In this document: piece by piece, positions 1 to 7,443 of the stretch
How the letters are laid out: each line of letters opens with the position of its first letter
Position numbering within the stretch: the first letter of the stretch is position 1
Assembly: GCA_003246365.1 (NCBI GenBank)
Contig: QKAN01000091.1
Coordinates: forward strand, 1-36,640
Source of the DNA: Clostridia bacterium
GTDB taxonomy: Bacteria; Bacillota; Clostridia; Christensenellales; CAG-138
Length of the DNA stretch: 36,640 nt
Reading direction: 5' to 3'
Position numbers and translations under genes: made by a program
The notes under the pieces: model-generated
Databases searched by the model: none
What the model was told of the DNA's origin: nothing
Seen by the model: only the letters and a program-made list of their open reading frames with translations

Positions 1-833
1 GTAATATGCGGAAAGTCCTGATATAGGCCACGCGCCTCTTCAAAAGCCGCATATCCTTCCGGATTCATGTTTTGATAGGTCCACGCATTCAAGTAAACCA
101 GAGACGCAAACACGGTTAATCCGACGATTGCATATGCGCCGATTCGAAGCAGTTCCTGTTTGCGCTCTCCCGCTGCGCGATATACGCCGGTATTCATCGC
201 GTGATAAGCAACACCCGCCGCCCAGAAACAAACCAACGAATAGCCGGTAGAGTTCCGAAACAAAAAACAACCGATCATCAGGCCAAGGCTTTCCAGCATC
301 AGCAATATCGAAGGAGATTCAAAAGAATCGCGTCCCGAATCAATGGAAAAAAGACGCAGCGCTCCGGCCGTTCCGAGCATGCATGCAGTTGTTGTAAACG
401 AAAGCCGCGCCACCGTGTAGGAAAACGCAAGAACGTAAAGAATCACATTGATGAGTATCATCACGCTGTGAGATGCGCCGTTTACCGCGCCGATGTCCCA
501 CAACGTGTAGAAGATGACCCAAATTGAAATCGCGACGCTCAGCAACTGAAGAACCGGCCACCAGGGTATACTCGGCGTGAGCATGTACAACAAGCTGGTT
601 AAATACCCCAATGGAAGGTTCACAAAACCATGGATCGGATATGGTTCGCCGGTGAAATATCCGGCGAACGTATACATGATGCTTGCGTCATCGTTGGTTA
701 AAAACGTGATCGGAAGCAGCGCCGCGGTCAGACCGATCAGCAGCAACGTCATGCACGCGGAAATCACCATGCGTCCATGTTTGGTTGTTTCAGCCTCTCG
801 AAAAGCACGCAAAAGCGCCTTTACTGCGCTCAT
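1..833 (-). CDS. GT-C-like multipass membrane protein, partial (runs off left edge)
   Basis: The reading frame is open from an ATG at 833 to the window edge, giving 277 residues without the C-terminus. A hydrophobic segment near residues 24-42 is followed by an extracytoplasmic-type loop with an Asn-Asp-Asp motif at 47-49, and then by several more membrane segments. The next gene upstream is a clear paralog: both share the NDD loop, an IPWW motif, and an NPEG block followed by a Glu-Ala-Arg stretch around residues 250-270. Its ATG overlaps the stop of that paralog (ATGA), so the two are translationally coupled. NDD in the first loop fits GT-C glycosyltransferases that take sugar from a polyprenyl-phosphate donor, which suits the GT2 and SMR genes of the operon. 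The acceptor and sugar are unknown. It could also be a polymerase-like membrane protein. Confidence 0.75.
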   Translation of the reverse strand, partial: MSAVKALLRAFREAETTKHGRMVISACMTLLLIGLTAALLPITFLTNDDASIMYTFAGYFTGEPYPIHGFVNLPLGYLTSLLYMLTPSIPWWPVLQLLSVAISIWVIFYTLWDIGAVNGASHSVMILINVILYVLAFSYTVARLSFTTTACMLGTAGALRLFSIDSGRDSFESPSILLMLESLGLMIGCFLFRNSTGYSLVCFWAAGVAYHAMNTGVYRAAGERKQELLRIGAYAIVGLTVFASLVYLNAWTYQNMNPEGYAAFEEARGLYQDFPHI

Positions 834-2617
834 CGACTTCCACCAAAGACAAACTGAACAACCACGATGTTTTCAGTGATTTGATCAACGATTTCATATC
901 CGTTCGCCCCGCAGTGCGAATTCATATATTCGGTTAACAGTTCCAGATATGTTTGATCCGTGTCCCCAATGTAATAAACGTTTTCTTCCCGGAAGAGATC
1001 TTTTGCCCATGTGCTGCTCAGGCCATTCACGGCGAGCTGTTGAACCCGCGTCACGGTGTTCATATCGCAGCCGCCCCAATCGATCAGATTGACCGGAGGG
1101 TTATCTCGGTAAACGCTAAGCGCGTCAACATTGTTTGCAACGTAAACATCGCGAATATACACGTTGTCCGGGTGCGCTTGCGCATAAGCCGTCACCGCAC
1201 TGGAACGTGCGAGCATGTCCGGCGTACCGTCTTCGTAACTAACGACCGTGCGAAACACCTTATAGCCCGCACCGAGGGAAATCACTAGCACAAGCAAAAG
1301 CAAGACAACCCGGAGCGCGCCTTTTAATCTCATCTTCTTTTGGTCGTCTTGCGCTTCGTCGTATCCGCAAAGCGCGCAGAGCCAGATGCTGACGCTGGAA
1401 AAGATTGATATCGTCATCCAAACGCGCAGATTGATGCGCCCGAAATAGAGTAAAACCGCAAGCAACGCCAGCGTACCGATGAGAAAAGCGCTTGCCCCGA
1501 CAAACGGCAGCCAACGTTTCCGGTTGAACAAAAACAGCACGATAGCAGCGGCATATGCCGCGCAAATAAACACACCAAAATACACAGCCAGCTGAAAGGT
1601 TTGGAAAAAGGTCTCAAAACTGTTCACGCCAAGTTGCAACCGTTCGGCAACGTTCATGTTTTGAAACGCGGAATTTTCCGTAATCGCAAGAAAATTATCT
1701 GTGGTGATGCGCTCATCCATATAAAACCAGACCGATGCCAGATTTGCGAGCGTATCATCCCATCCGACAGCGGTATAGATCTCCGGGTTTTCGTTATATG
1801 AATCATGCGGATAATCCATATACGCAGAGCGCGCCTCATCATAGGCCGTAAATCCTTCCGGGTTTTGCGCCGTCCGCCCATACGCGTTGATGCCGACCAG
1901 TACCCCCGTCGTAAGTACGGCGGCAATCAGGAAGGAAAGCATGCGTTTGCGCACGATGGAATCTTTTAGAAGGATACTTTCCAGCAACCGAACCAACAGC
2001 GCGCCGCCCGCGAAACACGCGGCGGCAATACCGGACGAATTTCGAACCAGCAAAGAAATGGCAAGCAAGATAATTGCTCCGATTCCATATCTTCTTTGAA
2101 CGCGCTTTTCGTCATCAGCATCAATCGCCAATATCAACGCAACCGCGCCCGCGCCGGCCGCAGCCGCGCTGAGCGTAAAGGTAACCAATACAAGTCCGTA
2201 ATAGAAAAGCCCCGCGCCGCAAACCGCCATCAGTACAAGAGCCAAGATCAGCGGCACATGATGCTTTGCGCCGATCTTTAAGATGGAAGCAAATACGGCA
2301 GTCATTCCCAGTACGCTCGCCGCAAGCTGCAGCGCCAACCACCAGGGAATATTCGGAAGAACGGTATAGAGAGCGCTCGTTATAATCGCCATAATACAGT
2401 TGATAAACGGGTGCGCAAACGAAGGCGTTCCCGTGCGGTATCCCGCAAGCGCCCAGGCGATATTGAGATCGTCGTTATCATAATAGGTCAGCGTAGAGAG
2501 CGTCGCGGCAAGCGCCACCAACGCCAGCGCGCAGGCAAGCGAAAACATCCATCGAAACAACTCGTTGCGATAGAGTCTCTGAATCGTTTGTCCCAACTTT
2601 TTCAATGCAGGGTACAC
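830..2617 (-). CDS. GT-C-like multipass membrane protein (putative polyprenyl-P-sugar-dependent glycosyltransferase)
   Basis: This 595-residue protein is very hydrophobic, with roughly ten or more membrane segments, a first segment near residues 24-44, a loop holding Asn-Asp-Asp at 48-50, and a soluble C-terminal tail of about 130 residues. The architecture resembles GT-C family transferases that use lipid-linked sugars outside the cell. It is a paralog of the gene that follows it. The assigned start is GTG at 2617; a purine-rich AGGAAAGG lies almost against it, so a TTG four codons later is an alternative. It lies 12 nt after the stop of the upstream SMR-like gene, in the same operon as a dolichol-phosphate-sugar-synthase-like GT2. 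The GT-C assignment comes from topology, the NDD motif and context rather than from a recognised family signature. Confidence 0.75.
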   Translation of the reverse strand: MYPALKKLGQTIQRLYRNELFRWMFSLACALALVALAATLSTLTYYDNDDLNIAWALAGYRTGTPSFAHPFINCIMAIITSALYTVLPNIPWWLALQLAASVLGMTAVFASILKIGAKHHVPLILALVLMAVCGAGLFYYGLVLVTFTLSAAAAGAGAVALILAIDADDEKRVQRRYGIGAIILLAISLLVRNSSGIAAACFAGGALLVRLLESILLKDSIVRKRMLSFLIAAVLTTGVLVGINAYGRTAQNPEGFTAYDEARSAYMDYPHDSYNENPEIYTAVGWDDTLANLASVWFYMDERITTDNFLAITENSAFQNMNVAERLQLGVNSFETFFQTFQLAVYFGVFICAAYAAAIVLFLFNRKRWLPFVGASAFLIGTLALLAVLLYFGRINLRVWMTISIFSSVSIWLCALCGYDEAQDDQKKMRLKGALRVVLLLLVLVISLGAGYKVFRTVVSYEDGTPDMLARSSAVTAYAQAHPDNVYIRDVYVANNVDALSVYRDNPPVNLIDWGGCDMNTVTRVQQLAVNGLSSTWAKDLFREENVYYIGDTDQTYLELLTEYMNSHCGANGYEIVDQITENIVVVQFVFGGSR

Positions 2618-2629
2618 CCTTTCCTGTTT

Positions 2630-2983
2630 TTAAAGAGGCAGCGAGAAAATGACGATGCCGACCAGAATAACGCCCAGACCCGCGAGCTTTCTTCTGTTCG
2701 GTTTTTCACCCATCACCAGATAGGCAAACAGCGTCACAAAAAAATACGAGCTGGAGTTCCAAACCGGCATCAGCGACAACGGCAGAACCTTCAGCGCAAT
2801 GACTGAGCAAAACGATGAAACGAAGAAGATAAAATAGGCGATGATCACCGGTGCGTTGAGATATTGCTTCAGCCAGGTGTCATAGTGTTTCATTGCCGCT
2901 TTTTTGAGTATGATCTGGCTTAGCGCAGCTATGACGACACCAAAGATCATCAGAGCCATATTGAACGAAAAACTATTCCACAT
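2630..2983 (-). CDS. Small SMR/EamA-type membrane protein, putative lipid-linked sugar flippase subunit
   Basis: This 117-residue protein has four hydrophobic segments, the size and topology of small multidrug resistance proteins and of the ArnE/ArnF flippase subunits. A MGEKPNRRK stretch before the last helix is typical of the EamA/SMR fold. It overlaps the end of the next similar small gene by 11 nt, so the pair could assemble as a heterodimer. Between a GT2 polyprenyl-phosphate sugar transferase and two GT-C-like proteins, the most economical role is flipping an undecaprenyl-phosphate-linked sugar across the membrane. Drug efflux is the alternative but fits the context less well. Confidence 0.75.
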   Translation of the reverse strand: MWNSFSFNMALMIFGVVIAALSQIILKKAAMKHYDTWLKQYLNAPVIIAYFIFFVSSFCSVIALKVLPLSLMPVWNSSSYFFVTLFAYLVMGEKPNRRKLAGLGVILVGIVIFSLPL

Positions 2984-3353
2984 CGCTCGTCACCACCAGA
3001 TAAATGCCGGCAAAGATCACCACAACGCCGAGAACCATGTTCCAACGGATGCTCTCATGATAGAGTAGAAAGCCGAAGACCATACTCCAGAACATCGCAG
3101 CCGCGCGGTTTGCATAAACAGTAACCAGCGGAAGCCGTTTTAAAAACTGCTGCCAGATCAACGCATACCCGCCCAGAATGAGCACACCGGTTCCGTACAG
3201 CAAAATCCACGGCCAACTGAGCGTATCATACTGCGCCGCGACTTTCATCAGCAGCGTACATCCGGCAAACAGCAGGATTGCAAGCTGCAAAAGTAGAATC
3301 AGTTTCCATTTTGAGCGCGTCTTTTGCGGCGCGGCGGCGGGCATCTGTTCCAT
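2973..3353 (-). CDS. Small SMR/EamA-type membrane protein, putative flippase partner subunit
   Basis: This 126-residue protein has four predicted membrane helices after a short basic N-terminus (about 15 residues). The ATG at 3353 was chosen because it overlaps the stop of the GT2 gene by one base (TGATG), which indicates translational coupling. A longer upstream extension in this frame would lie inside the GT2 coding sequence and is not believable. A Glu-Ser-Ile-Arg stretch before the last helix resembles the equivalent region of EamA half-domains. Together with the following small gene it makes a likely two-subunit flippase like ArnE/ArnF. The substrate is inferred from context only. Confidence 0.75.
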   Translation of the reverse strand: MEQMPAAAPQKTRSKWKLILLLQLAILLFAGCTLLMKVAAQYDTLSWPWILLYGTGVLILGGYALIWQQFLKRLPLVTVYANRAAAMFWSMVFGFLLYHESIRWNMVLGVVVIFAGIYLVVTSDVE

Positions 3354-4348
3354 CAGACGTTTTCTCCGTCCGAAGCGGGCAGTTTGCCGCAATATACCTC
3401 TCGCACAACATACTGCGGCGAGCGGTTGATGCTGATATAGATGCGTCCGATATATTCGCCAATCAAGCCCAGCATCAGCATGATCATACCGCCGATAAGC
3501 AGCAGCACCGCCATGAGGGATGAATAACCGGCAAGAATCTCTGTCGGATTCGCGATCTTTTGAATCACGATCGCAATCCCCCAAAGGAATCCTGCAACGG
3601 CGGTGACTACGCCGACAATCGTCGCAAGCCGAAGCGGCTTGACCGAAAACGCGGTGAACCCGTTCATCCAGAGCGTAATGAGTTTTTTAAAGGTGTATGT
3701 CGTGTTGCCGTAGAGCCGTTCGCGCTCTTCCATCGGCACACAGATAATCTTATGCGTGGTGCGCAGCAAAAGTCCCGTGAGATACGGATACGGATTCTCA
3801 TACCGCAGAATTTCGTCGATGACAAAACGACGCATCGCCGTAAAGTTATTGAAACGGATTTCCTTCGGCTTATCAAGTATGACATTCGTCATATGCTCGT
3901 TGACCTTGCTGCCGAAGGTCTTAAACCAACTGTGTTTCTTCACCGGATACGCTGCGGTTGCAACGTCGTAATTGCTCGGCCCTGTCAGCGGCGCGATCAG
4001 GTCGTATACCTTGTCCATCGGACATTGTCCATCGTCGTCGAGAATGACCACGATGTCGCCCTTGCTCATGCGAAATCCGGCCATCAACGCGGGAAGTCTG
4101 CCCATGTTTTTTGCCAGCGATACGGCGGTGATTCGCTCGTTTTGATCCGCAGCGTCTTTTAGCACCGGCCATACATTGTCCGGCGAACAGTCGTTGACCA
4201 GAAACAGTTCATAATCATATGTTTCATTGCCTAAAAACACCTGTTCAATTTCTTCTATTACCTTGCCGACGGTCTTTTCACTCCGATAGCAGGCAATGAT
4301 TAAACTGACCAGCGTTTTATCTTTCAGCGGTTCGCAGGATTTGATCAT
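3353..4348 (-). CDS. Family 2 glycosyltransferase, DPM1/ArnC/GtrB-like (undecaprenyl-phosphate sugar transferase)
   Basis: The N-terminal GT-A domain opens with LVSLIIACYRSE. It carries the nucleotide-sugar-binding Asp near residue 53 (LVNDCSPD) and a DDDGQ metal-binding motif near residues 104-108. The C-terminal part has two membrane helices near residues 255-285 and 290-320, the standard build of polyprenyl-phosphate glycosyltransferases such as GtrB and ArnC. The length of 331 residues is usual. It should transfer a sugar from a nucleotide donor to undecaprenyl phosphate on the cytoplasmic side. An ATG at 4348 is preferred; a GTG four codons upstream (4360) would sit directly on the GGAG and is less likely. 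It is first in its operon, about 80 nt downstream of a good promoter. Confidence 0.9.
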   Translation of the reverse strand: MIKSCEPLKDKTLVSLIIACYRSEKTVGKVIEEIEQVFLGNETYDYELFLVNDCSPDNVWPVLKDAADQNERITAVSLAKNMGRLPALMAGFRMSKGDIVVILDDDGQCPMDKVYDLIAPLTGPSNYDVATAAYPVKKHSWFKTFGSKVNEHMTNVILDKPKEIRFNNFTAMRRFVIDEILRYENPYPYLTGLLLRTTHKIICVPMEERERLYGNTTYTFKKLITLWMNGFTAFSVKPLRLATIVGVVTAVAGFLWGIAIVIQKIANPTEILAGYSSLMAVLLLIGGMIMLMLGLIGEYIGRIYISINRSPQYVVREVYCGKLPASDGENV

Positions 4349-4427
4349 ATTTAAGGGCACTCCGTTTCCGCGCCGGGCCTTTCCGAACGCTCTTATCCAT
4401 ACTTTAATATAAGATTATACGGATTGA

Positions 4428-4456
4428 ATTATACCTGTCTATCCACGGTTTGTCCA
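4428..4456 (-). promoter_or_regulatory. Promoter of the glycosylation operon
   Basis: On the minus strand TGGACA (4451-4456) and a perfect TATAAT (4428-4433) are separated by exactly 17 nt. A second TATAAT-like box lies slightly downstream. The transcript would have a leader of roughly 70 nt before the GT2 start. The -35 box lies 11 bp from the -35 box of the divergent WbqC promoter, so a regulator bound between them could act on both. Confidence 0.7.
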
Positions 4457-4467
4457 GTTTGGCGGCG

Positions 4468-4496
4468 TTGACACATACCGCATCTGGAAGTAAAAT
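4468..4496 (+). promoter_or_regulatory. Promoter of the WbqC-family gene
   Basis: A consensus TTGACA at 4468-4473, a 17-nt spacer and TAAAAT at 4491-4496 form a near-perfect housekeeping promoter reading into the gene at 4556. It is arranged back to back with the promoter of the minus-strand glycosylation operon. Confidence 0.75.
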
Positions 4497-4555
4497 GGAG
4501 CGCGGAGCAACACTGGCTTCGTGCCTCGAATTTTGAAAGGAATACGCCGAATTTC

Positions 4556-5263
4556 ATGAAAACAGTATCGATGATGCAACCGTTTTATCTTCCCTGGAAA
4601 GGGTTATTCGATATGATCCATCAGTCGGACGTGTTCGTGTTTTATGACGACGTACAGTTTGTCTCGAAAAACTGGCAGAGCCGCAACACGATTCCGACCG
4701 CAAACGGCCTCGTCTGGCTCACCGTCCCCGTTTTGACCAAGGACAGGCGAACACAGAATATTTGCGAAACCAAACTCAACCCCAACGAAGGCTGGCAAAA
4801 AAAACACTATAAAACGCTTTCGCTCACCTATGCAAAAGCGCCGTATTTTAAGCAGTACGCTTATTTATTGGAAGATTTTTATATCGACCACCAATGGACG
4901 AACCTCGCCGATCTGGATGTGTACACGACGCAGAAACTCTGCGAAGCGCTGGGAATCTCCGTGGAATTTGTCCGCTCTTCGGACTATGGTTTTACCGGCA
5001 GCAAGGAAGGCGAAAAAATCATTCAGCTCTGCAACACGCTCGGATGCGATCATCTGATCAACGGCCCGAAAGCATCGGAATATATGAATCAGACGCTGTT
5101 CGATGAAGCGGGTATCGATGTTCGTTATATGACATATGATTATCCCGAATACCGGCAGCTTTATCGCCCATTCGAGCACGGCGTGAGCGTGCTGGATTTG
5201 TTGTTTAACGCCGGAGAAAAAGCGCCGTATTATATCTGGGGATGGAAAGACGAACAAAAATAG
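4556..5263 (+). CDS. WbqC family protein
   Basis: This 235-residue protein begins with the family hallmark MQPFYLPWKG near residue 7, followed by a Phe-Tyr-Asp-Asp-Val-Gln block. It matches the WbqC-like family in length and in the NGPK and Gly-Trp-Lys motifs further on. WbqC-like proteins occur in polysaccharide and modified-sugar loci and are often assumed to act on an amino sugar, but the reaction is not settled. The start at 4556 lies 14 nt after an AAAGGA. It diverges from the lipid-linked sugar operon with paired promoters, so a role in making or modifying the same sugar is plausible. Confidence 0.9.
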   Translation: MKTVSMMQPFYLPWKGLFDMIHQSDVFVFYDDVQFVSKNWQSRNTIPTANGLVWLTVPVLTKDRRTQNICETKLNPNEGWQKKHYKTLSLTYAKAPYFKQYAYLLEDFYIDHQWTNLADLDVYTTQKLCEALGISVEFVRSSDYGFTGSKEGEKIIQLCNTLGCDHLINGPKASEYMNQTLFDEAGIDVRYMTYDYPEYRQLYRPFEHGVSVLDLLFNAGEKAPYYIWGWKDEQK

Positions 5264-5285
5264 GCTGATTACTATTCTCATACTT

Positions 5286-5322
5286 AAAAAACCTCGTGTG
5301 CCGGAAAGCACCGAGGTTTTTT
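5286..5322. terminator. Bidirectional terminator between convergent genes
   Basis: An AAAACCTCG arm and a CACCGAGGTTTT arm pair around a short loop with one bulged base. A-tracts on one side and T-tracts on the other let it serve both the WbqC-family gene (plus) and the convergent gene ending at 5336 (minus). Confidence 0.8.
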
Positions 5323-5335
5323 GATTATTTACGAT

Positions 5336-6229
5336 TCAAAATTGAAGTGATCGCTTTATTTTCTCCAGGTCTGCTTTGTTCGCAAGCAGTTCCACTGCGC
5401 TCAATCCTTCAAAAACAGTAACCTCGCCCGCAAAGAGAGCGTAATCACCGCGAATACAGGCACGTTCTATTAATGCCGCCGTGTACAGATCGCTTCCGCC
5501 GGTCGGAGACGCGATGACAAATCGAATTTTTCCGCCGCCTGATAGAAGTCCCAATGTTTTATCGTCCGGCACCCCGCTGCGGTTTTCGCAAAGAAAAATC
5601 GTCTCTTCTGTGTTTGCGTCATCTGAAAGAATGACACCTGCAGAGTCTGCCATGCGACCAATCGCAGTACGCCAGTCGTTCGTTTCGCCTTCGTCCAATG
5701 CGGATATAAACCGTACATGGCGTTGATTTGCCATATTCGCATTTGAATTCATCAGCCGTTCTACCAACAAGCGCGCGAGTGATTGATACCGTTGAAACGG
5801 CGTCCCCCTGCCGTCGTCCGGCAAAATGCGCATGTCGCTTCCAGATTCCAACAACGGACGGTAAATCACCTCCGATCCAGCCGCATTTGCCGCAAACAGC
5901 AGCTTTATCGCGTCCAGATGAATGGGGCCGCCTTGTTCTCCGTCCGCAATCATCGCGCAGACGCAGCCTTCCAGCCGTAACTCCCCCGCGTTCATTCTTT
6001 TGACAAGAAGCCGCATTGGTTCGTTTGTTCCGTATTGATCCGCGCTCGCTGCAAAAAGAATCCGTTTTTGTTGCAGCCCTTCTTGCGTCAACTCAGCTGC
6101 GTCTATCGTGCTGAATTTTATTCCCTGCAGTGCGTGTTCCAACACATCGCCCAGCCGCGTATGCCGACCAAGCGATATAATCAGAAGCGATTCTTGCAGT
6201 GTGTTTTGTTTGCCTGTTTTCTTTTGCAT
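5336..6229 (-). CDS. Unrecognised protein, possible flavodoxin-like N-terminal half
   Basis: I do not recognise this 297-residue protein. The N-terminal half alternates short hydrophobic strands and helices with a Gly-Glu-Gln-Gly-Gly stretch around residue 100, loosely like a flavodoxin/FMN-reductase fold. A Leu-Ser-Gly-Gly-Gly segment and an Ala-Ser-Pro-Thr-Gly-Gly segment lie in the C-terminal half. There is no signal peptide or membrane segment. The frame is open to an upstream ATG at 6271, but that ATG lies inside the terminator hairpin of the preceding gene, so translation more likely starts at the ATG at 6229. No good ribosome binding site is visible there. It is convergent with the WbqC-family gene. 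Confidence 0.6.
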   Translation of the reverse strand: MQKKTGKQNTLQESLLIISLGRHTRLGDVLEHALQGIKFSTIDAAELTQEGLQQKRILFAASADQYGTNEPMRLLVKRMNAGELRLEGCVCAMIADGEQGGPIHLDAIKLLFAANAAGSEVIYRPLLESGSDMRILPDDGRGTPFQRYQSLARLLVERLMNSNANMANQRHVRFISALDEGETNDWRTAIGRMADSAGVILSDDANTEETIFLCENRSGVPDDKTLGLLSGGGKIRFVIASPTGGSDLYTAALIERACIRGDYALFAGEVTVFEGLSAVELLANKADLEKIKRSLQF

Positions 6230-6253
6230 ACCATTATGATACGGGATTCCGAC

Positions 6254-6281
6254 AAAAAAGCAAGGCATCATGCCCTGCTTA
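6254..6281 (-). terminator. Terminator of the EamA transporter gene
   Basis: On the minus strand AAGCAGGGC pairs with GCCTTGCTT (one G-T wobble) around a 5-nt loop and runs straight into six Ts. It lies 22 bp after the transporter stop and just ahead of the next gene, ruling out an upstream start for that gene. Confidence 0.8.
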
Positions 6282-6302
6282 TTCTATCTGTTGCAGTCCC
6301 TT

Positions 6303-7256
6303 TTATTCCTGCGGCTTTACTGGTTCAAACGCCGTTTGTGCAAGCGCCGGAACGCCTTTTCTGCTCAAAACCCGATCCCAAGGCAGCTGGGAACCGATGA
6401 CCGCCACAAACACAAGCGCGCAGCCGAGCAGTTCGCGCGGCGAAAGCCTTTGCCCGAGAATTGCCCAACCGGCCAGTGCGGAAAACACATTTTCGGGGCT
6501 GAGCAGCAGCGATGCGCTTGCCGGTTCTACACGCCGTTGACCCATCATTTGCAGCGTGTATGCGCCGCATCCGGAAAACAGACCGGCGTACACAATCGTC
6601 ACCCAAGCGTCGGACACAGCGGAAACCGAAGGTTTTTCCAGCACCAGCATCGGCACGCTTGAAAGCAACGCCATCACGGCAAACTGAATGCCGTTCAGGC
6701 GGATGATGTCCACCTTGGGCGCGTAGTGATCGACCAGTAAAATCTGGAACGTGAACGCAAGCGCGCTTGCAAGAACGAGAAGATCTCCGCTGCTCATCGA
6801 AAAATCGTTTCGAATCGAGAGAAAATACAGACCTACCAGCGCAATCAGAATGCTGAACCAAAGCATAAAATGCGGTTTGCGGCGAATGAAAAGTCCCGCC
6901 AGCGGCACCAGCACGATATAGAGTGACGTGATGAAGCCCGCTTTCCCGGCGGAGGTCGTCATCAACCCGACCTGTTGCAAATTGCTGGCGATCGTCATAA
7001 CAACGCCGAGGATGATTCCTGCGCGCCAGAGCGTCTTGCGGTCGTTGTTTTTAGAGCGTATCCCCGCTCGATCCATAATGAGGATTACGATTCCAAGTCC
7101 GATTGCCGCGAGCGCGCTGCGTACCGCAGTAAACGTGTACGGCCCGACGTAATTCATCCCCGCGCTTTGTGCAACAAAAGCAACACCCCAAATGAGGGAT
7201 GCGCTGAGAAGCATGATCGCGCCGATGCCGCGGCCCTTGTGTTCGCTGTGTGTCAT
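6303..7256 (-). CDS. EamA/DMT family transporter
   Basis: This 317-residue protein has ten predicted helices arranged as two EamA repeats. The first repeat carries the family-like Ser-Leu-Ile-Trp-Gly-Val-Ala-Phe segment near residue 20. The second ends with Leu-Gly-Cys-Ala-Leu-Val-Phe near the C-terminus. The family moves metabolites such as amino acids, purines or sugars across the inner membrane; the substrate cannot be read from sequence. The start ATG has only a weak AAAG upstream. It is monocistronic, with its own promoter (7314-7342) and terminator (6254-6281). Confidence 0.88.
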   Translation of the reverse strand: MTHSEHKGRGIGAIMLLSASLIWGVAFVAQSAGMNYVGPYTFTAVRSALAAIGLGIVILIMDRAGIRSKNNDRKTLWRAGIILGVVMTIASNLQQVGLMTTSAGKAGFITSLYIVLVPLAGLFIRRKPHFMLWFSILIALVGLYFLSIRNDFSMSSGDLLVLASALAFTFQILLVDHYAPKVDIIRLNGIQFAVMALLSSVPMLVLEKPSVSAVSDAWVTIVYAGLFSGCGAYTLQMMGQRRVEPASASLLLSPENVFSALAGWAILGQRLSPRELLGCALVFVAVIGSQLPWDRVLSRKGVPALAQTAFEPVKPQE

Positions 7257-7313
7257 GTCTTTCGTTTTACACCGTTTCTGTTTTCACGTTTTCGCGAAAC
7301 CTACTAACGAAGA

Positions 7314-7342
7314 ATCATACTTGTTTTGCGAGAAAAACGCAA
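7314..7342 (-). promoter_or_regulatory. Promoter of the EamA transporter gene
   Basis: On the minus strand TTGCGT (7337-7342) and TATGAT (7314-7319) are spaced by 17 nt, about 55 nt ahead of the start codon at 7256. Confidence 0.5.
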
Positions 7343-7443
7343 GCCCTTCGTGTTGCGCAAACCAAACAATTGTGCTAATATTTTTTATAGTCACACTTGT
7401 ATCATCTGAAAAATTAGTAAATTACACAATCAAGGAGCGTTTT

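Noticed and set aside
7192-7443. An upstream extension of the DUF362 frame by 84 codons
   Set aside because: It overlaps the divergent EamA gene and its promoter, has no ribosome binding site, and reads as non-homologous sequence; AAGGAG before 7444 fixes the start.
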